From Heliopora coerulea (taxonomy: Eukaryota; Cnidaria; Anthozoa; Scleralcyonacea; Helioporidae): 64,000 nt of DNA. Where the stretch lies: NCBI GenBank assembly GCA_030142905.1, contig JASJOG010000002.1, forward strand, positions 164,501-228,500, given 5' to 3'. Of this stretch, positions 34,696 to 45,758 are shown one piece after another (position 1 is the first letter of the stretch; each line of letters opens with the position of its first letter). A program made the position numbers and the translations under genes. A model generated the notes under the pieces. The model did no database searches and was not told the origin of the DNA. It was given only the letters and a program-made list of their open reading frames with translations.

Positions 34696-35481
34696 AGATT
34701 CATTCTGAGTTTCCGGAAGACCATTCTCGTCCACAGCAAACCGGTAGTTCGGCTTATACAACCCAGGAGCCTTCATTCCTAGAAACAATATTATTGCAGA
34801 GAAGGAATATCTTAACCAGAACAGAACAAATTCCGCATTCTCCACTGAGGTCTTTCTTTGAAACCACCATTCCTTACTGTTCCACGAAACCAAGACGATA
34901 TTATTGTTGACGAACACAAGACCCCAAAACAAGAGAAGTACGACAGAGTACCGGCAGAGTCGAGCATGATATCGGGTTTGCGTTTCGACCATGATATCAA
35001 AGTAGGCTAACAACCATGCCATAAACATTAAGGCATCCTTGACAATGGTGACGCCTTGTATCCGCGATGAATCCATCGAACCTTTGACTACCAAGTCAAT
35101 TAAAGGTAAGAGTATTTGACAGAGGTGCAAGAAGAGCTGGCAAGTGTACAAAAACGACGTACGGTAATTCTCCCCGTAGATAAACCCAGCAGGGTTGTCC
35201 AAGAATTTCTCCTGCGGTGAAACATTCGAGGTCTCTGTATTTAAAAGGATGTCGCTAGCTGGGGAATCAATTGATTGCTCAAAATCCGTTTGGATTGTTC
35301 GGTATTGGTATGATCGTTGTTTTCTTCTGTAGAGAACTGAAACCACTAGAGGTAAGGCACCCAACAAAGCAACGAAGAAAAGGACCACGGAAGAAACGAA
35401 GTCCGAAAGACATCTTGGAAGACCATTCTCAAATGAGTCACCAAGCGTCTTATTAAACTCACAATAACTAGTACAGGACAT
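34696..35481 (-). CDS. ABCB6: ABCB6 exon 1: N-terminal membrane domain TMD0
   Basis: This exon codes for 262 residues and ends in phase 0 at a strong donor, GAATCT|GTAAGT. It begins at the first ATG after an in-frame TGA that sits one codon upstream, so the start is well supported although the -3 base is T. Five hydrophobic segments are visible, roughly at residues 28-50, 108-133, 143-166, 174-199 and 219-243, which matches the five-helix TMD0 of ABCB6. The string LVSWNSKEWW followed about 30 residues later by APGLYKPNY corresponds to the conserved LVSWNS..WW and APGL of the human protein. TMD0 is known to be needed for targeting in this family. A SINE composite lies 70 bp upstream, in what should be 5' UTR or promoter. 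Confidence 0.93.
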
Positions 35482-35553
35482 TGATCACGAAGAAATCTTC
35501 CCGAAAACACTGCCATAGAACAGATTAAAAAGATACAAATTAAACGGCTGTAA

Positions 35554-36020
35554 TGATAACTTCACAATTAACCTACACTGCCGAAGTCAACTGAAAAATG
35601 TTGACTCGAGCAGGATCTGAACTCGCAACTTCGGGATACCGGTCTGCCGCTCTACCTGTTGAGCTATCGAGTCCACAGGGAATGGAGACGAGTTTTATCC
35701 AATTTAAGTGCACAAGATATTCTCGCGACAACTTAACGCTATCCATGAGGATGGAAGTGCAGTGTTTCAATTCTATTTCAGAATCATTCTCAGGGTATTA
35801 TGAAATGATAACTTCACAATTAACATACACTGCCGAAGTCAACTGAAAAATGTTGACTAGAGCGGAATTTGAACTCGCACCTTCGGGATACCGGTCCGCC
35901 GCTCTACCTGTTGAGCTATCGACTCCACAGGGATTGGAGGCGAGTTTTCCGTTGACTTCGGCAATGTAGGTTAATTGTGAAGTTATCATTTCATAATACC
36001 CTGAGGATGATTCTGAAATA
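35554..36020 (-). mobile_element. Composite snapback SINE with two tRNA-like units, 12-bp target duplication
   Basis: AAACGGCTGTAA flanks it at 35542-35553 and 36021-36032. Read on the minus strand it has two tRNA-like segments (about 35605-35675 and 35857-35925) with an A-box (TAGCTCAACAGG) and a B-box-like GAGTTCAGATCC or GAGTTCAAATTCC. The ends are inverted (TGATAACTTCACAATTAACC and its complement), followed by the tail ATTTCATAATACCCTGAGGA. The tail also follows the internal copy (35750-35800). It is two SINE units joined head to tail, trapped in one insertion. It starts about 73 bp upstream of the ABCB6 start codon. Confidence 0.75.
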
Positions 36021-36049
36021 AAACGGCTGTAAATTTCACTATTCTTGTT

Positions 36050-37890
36050 GGGCTAAGGTAGAAAGACATTGCACCCTTTTTGTTTTTTCTGTAATGCGCA
36101 CTATTGGTTTTTTCCTTTTTTTTCCCAGAGCCTTTCGGATTTTCTAAGCGTCCCTCCCTTTGGTATAAGTTTGGACCCTGCAACAGTCAGAGTAAAACAC
36201 CCCAATCACATTGTAAAGTCCGTATGACTTCACAGACAACCACGCATAATACCTTTGAACAATTTTCAGTCAACACCAACACAGATGGTCGCTTACTGTC
36301 TGCGTGACTAATAGACGATCGACCTTGAAAACTGAACCAAAATACTTTCCCTATCGACCATTAGTCATTTGCAAACAGTTTGCGGCCATTTGAGTTCGTG
36401 TTCACATGGAGAGTTGGGCGATGTCAGTCATTTTGTGGGACGGCTAACCAATTTTATTATGAGGCTGGGCTCGTCTTTCAGTCCGTACGCATAATTATAC
36501 GTATGCTGATTGGCACAATATAACGTGTTAAGTCTAACCCCCTACGTCAGTTTGGAGCAGGACTATTACACAACAATATGCCCGCGATTGGTTTTGTAAT
36601 CGCAATAATTTTGCCTACTTCCTGATAACGCTGTAAACATGTACGATAAAACTTGTATAGGTTGTAAAATGATATTTTACATATTCCAGAATTAGATGGT
36701 TTTAAATTGTAACTTGAAAAGGAAATTTTTACCGTCCTGCTTGGTACGTAATGTGTCTTTATTTATATTGGATAACTCTATCATCCAGCTAAGCTGCTCT
36801 CCCTAGAGGTCCACTAAGAGCCACCCCTCATGGGTCCAGTGTTACAACAGTACGGAACCGGAGTACTCGGAGTAAAACTGCGGTGCCTGGTAGAGTCAAA
36901 TGGATAACAGTCCTCTTACATGTGACCAACTAACCTTAATCAGATAACTGCCCGTAGACGGAATTGAACCCTAGTCACGGAGATGAGACACACATTCACA
37001 TCCATTGTGCCACCAGCACCCTAATACACGCACACTTCCTACCTCTCAGGAGTCACAAAATATTTAAATGACCTGTATCTCCAGAATGTTTTGAGTTGTA
37101 AAAATGCCATTGTCACCATTGTTCATTGACGTAAGAGATTGCATGTCGTCGAAGATGAACAAACCTAAAGTGTATTCTGGTATTACATAACCTTTACGCT
37201 TCAGGGAAATCGGGCAAGAAAGAACTGTAAGTAGTAGTTATCGTGATATACAGAAGTAATAATATGTTATTACAGCATGTCCTTTTCTTTTTCTTACTAT
37301 CACCCCAACCTAAGTGCCACTGAGACAAATCAAAACATTTGGAGATAATACATGAATGTAAACCTAATGCAACATTTTCAAAACCATGTTATTGCACGGA
37401 GGCTAAAAGGTTCAGATAGCAGAGGGACCGGGTTTATAGCAATCTGACAAAAAGAACGAAAAAACCACTCAACCTTCACAGATGCTGGATACTGAAAACA
37501 CATTGTGCTCGAACGTGGAGCTCAGACAGTATTCAGTAACCCGGTACTCCGACAAGGTCAAATAACTTCATATGGCCAAATCAGTTATGCCCAAAGATAA
37601 TAATTAACATTTTGCTCAAAATTAAATACAAACGTCTTCCGGGCGGTAGAATCAAACCTGGATAATTTACCCGTCGAATAAGCACCGGATGAACTGCGTT
37701 ATTCTTGCTTTGCATGAGCAATCGATCTTACGAAAGTTTATCTACCACTTCACAAGTTAGCTACGCACCTAGCAGAGCTGCGCTGTGGATCAAGCACGCA
37801 CTAGAGTTATATTACGTGAAAGTAAACTTTTCAGTGTTAGAGTTATGTAGTAAGCAAAGGTGAGTGAAGATAAAACCAAGACAAGGTGTA
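36050..37890. other. Intergenic stretch upstream of ABCB6, no gene seen
   Basis: No exon supported. Contains only the degenerate tRNA-like unit at 36940-37022. Possible ABCB6 promoter elements could not be singled out. Confidence 0.5.
36940..37022 (-). repeat. Degenerate tRNA-like SINE head
   Basis: Minus strand GTGGCACAATGGATGTGAAT and, 20 bases on, AGGGTTCAATTCCGTC resemble A- and B-boxes at tRNA spacing, but the stems are poor. It is not a functional tRNA. Confidence 0.4.
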
Positions 37891-37894
37891 AAAA

Positions 37895-37990
37895 CAATGT
37901 AACTCTTGCACGGGCCTCTGGCTGGGAATCCAACCCGGGATACTGTGAATTTAGTTCAGTGCTCTGCCAAATGAGCAACTAAGGCCTCTG
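37895..37990 (-). mobile_element. tRNA-type SINE
   Basis: Minus strand GGCCTTAGTTGCTCATTTGG then CAGAGCACTGAAC and GGGTTGGATTCCCAGCCAGA: A-box, D-arm remnant and B-box at tRNA spacing. Same family as 59500-59670, with GCCCGTGCAAGAGTTACATT following as the SINE body. Confidence 0.6.
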
Positions 37991-38538
37991 GAAAAAGCTT
38001 GGTCATGAGTCCTCAATTTATAGCGATGCCAATGATGTGAAGGGCATTTTCAAGGAATCCTGGGCACATATGCTTAGAGCGGTACCTGCATGATAATTTG
38101 CCCGGGGCAAACTCTATTGAAGGCGCACCCCTCAGCCCGCTCTAATACACCCCAAGCTCCATATATTATAATATTTGTATAACGGTACAAACGGTGTACA
38201 ATTACACGAGGTACTTCTGTAGAAACCAGTGTCTCTTTTGTTGTTTTTTTTTTCTTTTTGTTTTTTATTCCTCAAAATGTAATTGAAAGTTTAAAACAGG
38301 CACTTCCCCTTCTTGACAGGTGCAAAGCCGTCAACGATCAGAAATCGAGACATTAATTTAACATTTTGTTGACCTTTGGAAAATATATTTGAATCTCCAA
38401 AAAATAAGATCAGAAAGGTCGAATCTTTGTTTCTAAAATGTTACCCCATAAAATTTTGTGCCCGGGGCAAGAGCTCCAGTGGCCCCCCTCTTGATACGGC
38501 ACTGCACACACTCGATCACATGAAGTGGAGTCTACGTT

Positions 38539-38965
38539 ACACCTTTTGCTGTTTATTACCAGACTATATACAATCATTAATGACAACCATAAACTCATTA
38601 ACGCAAAAATATATTCATTTTATTCAATCGACATTCATTAGCATAAGATAACAAACCATTTGTATTAAAGGGCATTCTAAAGCGAAAACAGACGACCATT
38701 AACACCATTCCGCTATACATCAGGGATAATAAAATTTCAATTAGGCAAGATATTTCTCTTGCGTAGTTGAAATTTTATTATCCCCATTATATAGTAGAAA
38801 GGTGTTAACGGTCGTCTGTTGGCGCTATGGAATGCCCTTTGATACAAATGGTTGCGTGCCTACGCTAATGAATGTCGATTGAATAAAATGAATGTTTTGC
38901 GTTAATGAGTTTGAGGTTGGCGTTAATGATAGCATATTTTCTGGTAATGAAAAGCAAAAGGTGTA
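38539..38965. mobile_element. Foldback MITE, family F, copy 5
   Basis: Both arms complete: it begins CACCTTTTGCTGTTTATTAC, ends CAGAAAAGCAAAAGGTG-like, and is flanked by TA. About 427 bp. It is the only family member outside the ABCB6 gene. Confidence 0.85.
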
Positions 38966-39724
38966 ATGTTGTTTGAGTGATCTTGACATTAATATAGGTG
39001 ACGCCTCTGTACTTTTTCACAGAGTAAATTATTCTTATATATTGGCGTCAGTTTTGAAAAAGTACAAAACCTGTGAAAACTCAAACAACTTCTGAATTAT
39101 TTAAACAGAAATGCTATATGTAATCAGATAAATGTAAAGAACTCGTTTTCAGTAAGAATTAGAATATAAATTGCGACCTATAAATATTTAGTACTCTGGG
39201 ACACACTAATCCTTTGTTGGGAGTAACGTTCCCAGGGACCATAAGTCTTCCTTACATGTTAAGAAGAAGTTGACAAAAGCCACTGTTTGTTTATTCAAAG
39301 GTTACAAAAGGTAAAGATAGATTAGCTTGTCAACGGTACAGTATTTCCGAATATTACAGACAACATAGCAGTTTTCGGAGAGTCAGGCTCATATTAATTC
39401 AATGTTTCCTACACAGATTTTATAAACGCCGCAGTATTTCTTACTCAACTGATGTGAATTCTTATATAAATAGATTAATTTAGAAGTATAATTAGTGTAA
39501 AAAAATATTTTAATTTTTTAACTACGTCTTTTAAAGCACTAATAAATTAACCAATAACTGTATAAAAGAACGCTAAGACGACAGTTTTTGAAGCTGTTTA
39601 CAGGGCGCAAATTTTTAAACTTGACAAAACACTGCAGTTCGTGTTCGAAATACTACTTGAGAACTTTTTAAATTATTGTAACATAGGAAATGTATCTGTC
39701 TTATTGCAAAATTAAGGTTATTGA

Positions 39725-39812
39725 TCGACTGACCGACTGACTGACTGACTGACTGACTGATTGATTGATTGATTGATTGATTGGATTGGATTGGATTGGA
39801 TTGATTGATCCA
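39725..39812. repeat. (GACT)n(GATT)n(GGATT)n compound microsatellite
   Basis: GACTGACTGACTGACTGACT passing into GATTGATTGATT and GGATTGGATTGGATT. It directly abuts the 3' end of the SINE at 39813-39970, so it appears to have grown from the SINE tail. Confidence 0.85.
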
Positions 39813-39970
39813 AAGTAAATTTACGAATGTCAAAATTATACAATTTAGAACCTGATCAGAACCAGTCGTAAGAAATGTAACGCTTGAGTCTCCGGTTAGG
39901 AAATGAACGCGAGACCCAGCGAATCTATTGCGGTTCTCGTTCAGCTGAGCTACGAAGGCCTTTGCCGTGA
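39813..39970 (-). mobile_element. tRNA-type SINE with microsatellite tail
   Basis: Minus strand GGCCTTCGTAGCTCAGCTGA (A-box) and GCGTTCATTTCCTAACCGGA (B-box region), then a body TGTAACGCTTG reversed relative to its relatives, ending in ATCAATCAATCC. It encodes the spurious peptide SVAQLNENRNRF seen in all members. Confidence 0.6.
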
Positions 39971-39991
39971 GCCTGGTCACAAATTCTGTTA

Positions 39992-40813
39992 GGGTCTGTT
40001 CACATGAAGCCGAGTTATCTCGGTGGGTAGACATAACTTGGCGAATAGGGTCAAAGTTGACCCTGTTTCGGATGATAAAATGGAAAAACTGAAATATCCC
40101 TGTCTCCCTCGATAACTGTGGGCTGCGTAACCACGCTCTAAACAAACTGGCTGACAAAAAATGGTTGATTTTTGTCGCACATTCTATAATTATAATCACT
40201 GCTGTTGTTTTGACACAACTACATAGACTATTGGTACGACATAGCGTCAGCTCAGAACATAAGAATGTATTACGTAAATTCAGGAATCAATGGAGAGTAA
40301 TTCTACCTTACGAAAGGCATTGGCAAGGAGGAGGAATTTGAACCGACGACGAGGAAGGTTTTGGAAGAAGCCCGGTCGCTCGCATAGATTGCTGGTTGCA
40401 ACACTTAACGGAATTTTACGTAAAAAAGAGTGGGGAAGAAAAACAAAACAAAAAACACACTTCCGTTTGCCTTGTCAAGTATTCATGAAATTGGCCGATT
40501 TTATCGATTTTAAGCTTTATCGCTTTTTGCAATCGAAACTTCTTCAATGTCCGCAATGTTGTTTCGAAGTAACTTTCACATGTGAAATTGTGTCAGCGTT
40601 AACCTTACCTCCCGAGATTACTCGGGTGGAAGCTTTCATATGGAAGCAAAGATATCTCGCCCTCCAGGGTTACACTCGCTTTGAAACCGAGATATCTCGG
40701 TCTCACGTGAACGATCGTGCATTTGATCAAGGAGGTGCATAGGAGACAGGGACATCTCGGGGACTTGAGATATCCCTACCCACGGAGATATCTCGCCTCT
40801 TGTGAACAGGGGC
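39992..40813 (+). mobile_element. PIF/Harbinger remnant with TTA target duplication
   Basis: The left end GGGTCTGTTCACATGAAGCC followed by GAGTTATCTCGGTGGGTAG is mirrored by the right end (complement GCCCCTGTTCACAAGAGGCG then AGATATCTCCGTGGGTAG), about 38 bp with few mismatches. TTA precedes the left end (39989-39991) and follows the right end (40814-40816). PIF/Harbinger elements are known for 3-bp TWA duplications. The enclosed frame at 40290 begins like the N-terminal part of a Harbinger nuclease. About 820 bp; the catalytic part is missing. Confidence 0.65.
40290..40742 (+). pseudogene. Truncated Harbinger-like transposase N-terminus
   Basis: Open frame of 150 codons. Residues 20-75 read RRGRFWKKPGRSHRLLVATL, then NGILRKKEW and FRLPCQVFMKLADFI. 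This resembles the RRFWVRPGRT..WW..F.NG...EEW..NFRM....F..L...L...I region that precedes the catalytic domain in HARBI1-type proteins. WW is lost and the spacing suggests a compensated frameshift. The second half is unrelated terminal-repeat sequence. No catalytic DDE residues are present, so it cannot be active. Confidence 0.45.
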
Positions 40814-40901
40814 TTACACGGCCCTCAGAGCTCAACTGGAAAAATACCTTATGCACTAGGTTGGGTCTCGTGTTTGACTCACGGCTGGATGGGCAATAAT
40901 T

Positions 40902-41080
40902 GACCACTTTCATAATGGTAGCTGTTCAAAATATTCTTTTATGAGCATGTAAATTAGCCTTACTGGCCTCATTCTGGCGTTTGTAACTCAAAATAATCTT
41001 TGCTCCCAAACGAGGCTAGTAAGGCTATTTAAGATGTACATAAAAGAATATTTAGATAGACCGCCATCATGAAAAAGGTC
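40902..41080. mobile_element. Palindromic MITE (family G)
   Basis: GACCACTTTCATAATGGTAG mirrors CGCCATCATGAAAAAGGTC, and the palindrome continues through AATATTCTTTTATGAGCATG and CATAAAAGAATATT. It shares layout and words with the element nested in the LINE at 12340-12510. Confidence 0.7.
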
Positions 41081-41761
41081 TATTGCATCTTCCCATCTGC
41101 TCCCGATTGAGATTTTATTGTTTAGAATACAAGAAACGACACATATTGTTGCGAGATTAATTAACACTTATTAAAGTTTGGCTTAACGTTATGGTTAGGG
41201 TTATGGCTAGGGCTTGAGCTGGAGTTAATTCTAGTCTTTCTAGACATTGATGGAGGGACTGAATTGTCTGGGGACTTCCATGGAGTATGTTTCTTGTCAT
41301 GGATATGCTTGGCACTGAATGTCTAGTTAGTTCAATGTCTCCTAAGAAACACTTATAACAAAGTCAACAAAAATTAGACAGAAAGCTTTTTACAAGTGAA
41401 AAGTTTAGATTCCTTTACAACAGCACTGTGCTATCCTGCTTGAATTTTCCTCCAAAAGCTGGTTTTTCTTAATTCACTCAGCTAATAGTTAAAAGGTGAG
41501 CAGGCATGGTGTGTTGGCTAAACTGTTAGAAGTAGTATCCACCTCCCATCAGTATTGAAGACTTCTCCCAAGATTTATAAAGGGTACTCAACCTTGGCTA
41601 ATATAGACAAAAGGGCATTTTGGCCATGTCGAGGGAATGGTTTTCAAGCCAAGTGGACTAGCATAGGCCACATGCATCAAAAGTATTGTTACAGATCATT
41701 AAAAAGCCATCTCAGCAGCCTTTCAGGTGTTTACTGTGAATAATTTAAGGCAAAATTAGTA
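41081..41761. other. Intergenic stretch, nothing recognised
   Basis: AT-rich; no exon or repeat that I can define. A few degenerate GTTAGGGTTA words near 41190 are too short for an interstitial telomere block. Confidence 0.5.
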
Positions 41762-42246
41762 TTTCACAAGAGATGGATGAATGATTGTCAAGCTCTATAC
41801 TCTGAAAAACAATTTCTGAACCTCAGACAGGGATCAGATCCACAACCTTCTGATGATCAGTGAGATGCTCTAACCATTGAACTACCAAGACTCAGATGGT
41901 GAGCTAAGGTGCAAGTTTGACATATATGTGTGACCTAAACAGCAGCTACTACATATTAATAATGATTGATGCAGTTTTATGTTTTGGAAATGAGAGCTTG
42001 GATATATCTTGAGATAGATGAATGATTGTCAAATGGCTGCTTAGGTTGCACGTATATGTCGAACTTGGGCCATAGCTCACCATCTGGATCTTGGTATCTC
42101 AATGGTTAGAGCATCTCACCAGTCATCAGAAGATTGTGGGTTCAATCCCTGTTTGGGGCTCAGAAATCTTTTTTCTAAGTATAGAGCTTGATGATCATTC
42201 ATCTATCTCGAGATATATCCAAGCTCTCATTTTCAAAACATAAAAC
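41762..42246. mobile_element. Snapback SINE: two tRNA-like units head to head
   Basis: A minus-oriented tRNA-like unit (about 41833-41893) and a plus-oriented one (42090-42165; A-box TATCTCAATGG, B-box GGGTTCAATCCC) lie in inverted arms that extend outward (GATGAATGATTGTCAAGCTC and its counterpart). A third piece of the outer arm (ATGAGAGCTTGGATATATCT) lies in the centre near 41990. The anticodon stems are mispaired, so these are not tRNA genes. Confidence 0.65.
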
Positions 42247-43185
42247 AGTATTACACAAGCTTTCTTATTGGCAGGCATTGCAGGCTGTAACTCTGAAGTT
42301 GCTCTGAAGAAATGCCAGTATTATGATAGACCATAACATGGCCATTATTTATGTCCCTGCATCAGCAGACATCAAAAAACTCCATCCAAAATGATGTTAG
42401 TTCCAGTAAACGTAGGCTGAGACCATGATTGTTAAATAGACTGTTTAATAGTATCATATGATAGCATTGGTGGGCCTCTATCATGTATATGTTATGTGAC
42501 CAGTCTGCTAGGGTTTCAAAATGAGGTTTACAAGCAGATTAGGAAAATGGTAAAACCTGGTTGTCCTTTCCTCAGGCATTCACCCCCTGAAAATTTAAAT
42601 ATTCTACACGAGCCACAATGTATTTTTGTGCACTCTTGGGCAAAATTCAGCATTGCTCAGCATTGATTTAATAGTTAAACTTATCATAAGTAGAATCATC
42701 TTGTTAGACATGTTTGCCAACAATTGTTACATAAAATCAAACAAACTTAACATAATAACATAAAAACCTCATAAATTGTGATGTAATTTATAAAATTAGT
42801 CTTTAAATAGTGTTGGGAATACACCCCAGCCATTCCACAGAAATGACACATCATATCAAAAAAATAAAATTAACATATGAGCCAAATAATCTATAGATAT
42901 TTATAGTATAAGACTCTATCTATTTGAAACAAGAATTATTGTCATCCAAATTCCCTGCCAAGCATTATGATGTCATGGTAAATAACTAAGACATGAATAT
43001 GTTGATTACACCCATAATTCTTCTGTCGAAAATAAATAGCTCTGCATTCTTGTGAAAAACTTTATTTTCCTTTTTTGTACAAAATCAGTTAACTTATGAT
43101 CACAGTAACTAGACTCTATGATTGAAGTTTTCATATAGATAAAAATATTTGCACAAGGCGGCATTGAAAACACCCTCATTTTTCT
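42247..43185. other. Intergenic stretch, nothing recognised
   Basis: AT-rich (well above the window average). No supported exon or repeat. Confidence 0.5.
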
Positions 43186-44478
43186 GTCACATGAGTCACA
43201 AAATTAAGGCAGAAAGTTCTGTAATTTCTTATCCTTTTGAACTTACTCTGAAATTTTTTCTACAACTTGGTTGTCTCATTAAGGGTTACCATCACTACTA
43301 ATATCAATTCAACATGACCTATCATTCTAAAAATAAATCACCCTCAAGTTTGGGCACATGAGTCACAAAGAGGCAGTAGTCACATGAGTCCCATTTAGGT
43401 GTTTGCCAGGTTGTATATACCTTACTACATTAGACAAATAGGAGTTGAATAAAACATTCTCCAAGGTATAAAATTCTATCTTGTAGATATCTGTATCAGT
43501 TGGATTGTTGAATAATTTAGTGTTTATATGCATTACAACTACATTCAAATCAAACTATGTTGCATTATTGATGTTGTATTTTAATAGAGAGCCATTATAT
43601 ACTATGTGATACTATGTGATATTAAAGATTCTGTCTAAACTGCCTATGGCTATCCATGTTAAGGGAGGTTGCTAAGCTACAACTCAAAGGTTTATTGTCT
43701 CATTGCAATATACCAGGAAAATGTAAATTAATTGTATTCATATTATATCAAATTATGCTAAATGCTTAGTTCTGCAGGTAGTAAACCACCAAATGCTGCA
43801 GAACAACAGAGAAAGGAAAGAAAAATATGAGTACAAAGCAAAACATGTGAAGGCTTTACAAAAATACATGTTAAATGTTTCTTGTTAAAGAAACATTTCT
43901 AAAATTTAAAGAATCATAACTACATACAGTACAATAATTGAGTTTCAGTATGTTATTGTTAAATGTTTAGTTTTTACATTTATTATAGTTTCTACAGTTT
44001 TTTATATTACATTAACCATGAAAATAGCAATTGTAAAACTCTAAAGCTATATTTGTTAAGGTAATTGGTCACTTGTCACGTGAGTCACATTTTTCTGTCA
44101 CGTGAGTCACATTGAACTTTGGCCATTTTTTCCTAAGTTATTAAAGATTTCATGAATGTTTAACTTATTTATGCTACCTTTATGTCTAATAGTTATTCGT
44201 GCTTGCTGCATCCTGAATATTGCTAATATATTGCCAGGAAATTTGACAGAAGCACCATTAACCCACATTTTCACATTTGTGCCTGTCACGTGAGTCACAC
44301 ACACAAATTTTGTGATCTCAGACACAGTAAACACTGCTTTCAGAAACCAAGACCATGAAGTTAAATGTCTTCATAAAGGTCTCCTTTTTAAAACCCAAGT
44401 TTGGTTCCAAGTAGCAAAAGGGTTTAAAAAATACTATATTTATCTCTAAAATTCAGTGACTTTGTCACGTGAGTCACA
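43186..44478 (-). pseudogene. Decayed reading frame with recurrent VTHVT motif
   Basis: Seven copies of a 14-15 base motif lie here: GTCACATGAGTCACA-type at 43186, 43354 and 43379, and exact GTCACGTGAGTCACA at 44075, 44097, 44285 and 44464. On the minus strand each can be read as VTHVT or a close variant in a locally open frame (FVTHVTEK, NGTHVTTASL, FVTHVPKLEGD, CVTHVTGTNVKM, TVTHVTKSLNF). The longest block (44107-44334) reads MWVNGASVKFPGNILAIFRM and IRHKGSINKLNIHEIFNNLG. Frames differ between blocks and stops intervene, so it would be a pseudogene. The family is not recognised. Alternatively the motif, which joins CACGTG to TGAGTCA, is a regulatory array. Confidence 0.4.
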
Positions 44479-45758
44479 GTGGAATGGCTGACCCTTGATA
44501 TAAAGGCAAAATTTATAAAATTTAATATCTGCTATCTAAATGTTAACAATTATATATGAACCATTAACATCACAGAAATAGGGAATGCAATTGCCTTTTG
44601 CCAGCCATTTCTATTAATCCTCTATTGCAGTCATGTTTGATTACAGGTACTATCATGTGCCTGGCACATCATGTTCATTTATAATCCCTATGTTTCAAAG
44701 ACATTTTTTTTCTCATTAACTTTGTATACCTAAAAGGTAGGCTTAAGATCAATACATTTTCTTCTTTTATAATCTTATTTCAGTAGATTATGGGGTTTAT
44801 ATACTTTCTAGTTACATTTTCTATGAAGTTTGTCTGGTTTGATCAAGCATGCTTTGAAAAGCAAGTACTAAGCTTGTCACAAGTATGTAGTTCTAACTGC
44901 TACCAAGCATTTATTGAAATCCCTGAATCTGACTGTTAAACATACAAAGCATAACATTGTCACACAATACATGTGACTTTGTGTCATCTTGTCCACAGAA
45001 CTCACACCTTAAAAATTTGCTTTGGTTCCACCTCACCCACGCGAGAGTACATTTCTCCACAAATCTACATGTAAGGTGAAATCGAGAATTTTTTCCCTAT
45101 CTGTGGATCAAAATAAAACTGAAGTTAATGAAGTCAATCTTAGTCAATTGTCTGTGTCATCAGCAAGTTACTGATGACACTGACAATTGAGATACAGTAC
45201 ATTTTGACTGAAAATGCCATACACACCGTTCATGTGTGGTAACTGCGAAATCATCGAACCTGGCTAGATAATTAAAATATATTTCTTCCACAAAAAGGAC
45301 TGCCTATGGTAGGGCTTTTAGGCTTTACAAAAATTATTCGCAGTTATTCCACATAAATAACTTTCCGTTTCAAGCACATATTAACTGACTTAAACAATCA
45401 ATATCAAATACACACTGACTATCAAAATAACTTTTTGAGCCGGTTTACTACGCTTTTCCATAATCCAAGTGTATCTTGATCAAATTTAGCGCGAGTATAA
45501 ACTACTTTCAAACCCTGCTTTCAAACAACTCAAAGTCATTTGATGATGATTAATGAATGAGTCACAAAACTCAATGAAACAGCTCGCCTGTGGAAGGGTT
45601 TGCTTACCTTAATTTAACGACGGTGATGCAGACTATTCCAGTTAAGACAAGCGATTAAACAAGAAGATTTAAATTCCAAGGCAAGCCGAGGTAATAATTT
45701 ACAAGATACCTTCGTGAAACCTTCCTCAGTTCAGCCAAAGCGTTTGGAACTAGTCTCT
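44479..45758. other. Intergenic stretch, nothing recognised
   Basis: AT-rich, no exon supported. One further GAGTCACAAAAC word at about 45559 echoes the motif to its left. Confidence 0.45.

Larger units (their letters stand above)
1..35481 (-). other. ABCB6: ABCB6-type half ABC transporter gene, 5' half (span)
   Basis: Six minus-strand exons join in phase and read as the N-terminal half of an ABCB6/HMT-1 half-transporter. In transcript order they are 35481-34696, 20844-20759, 19096-19005, 17032-16928, one exon not located, 3207-3118 and 433-312. Seen: hallmark strings [39 protein letters not shown] and FNAYFGLIVFVTM, in the order and spacing of animal ABCB6. Known of the family: an ATP-driven homodimer with an extra N-terminal membrane domain, placed in outer mitochondrial, endolysosomal or plasma membranes, and linked to porphyrin or heavy-metal handling. 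The ATPase domain would lie below position 1. Intron 1 is 13.85 kb and the intron interval 16927-3208 is 13.7 kb; both are packed with repeats. The assignment rests on remembered family sequence, not on a search. Confidence 0.9.

Noticed and set aside
39615..40199. 194-codon minus-strand open frame
   Set aside because: It runs through a tRNA-like SINE, the GACT/GATT microsatellite (repeated NQSINQSIS) and a Harbinger terminal repeat; it is a translation of repeats.
41190..41230. Interstitial telomere repeat (GTTAGGGTTA words), also near 63255-63300
   Set aside because: Only one or two degenerate units at each place, no array.
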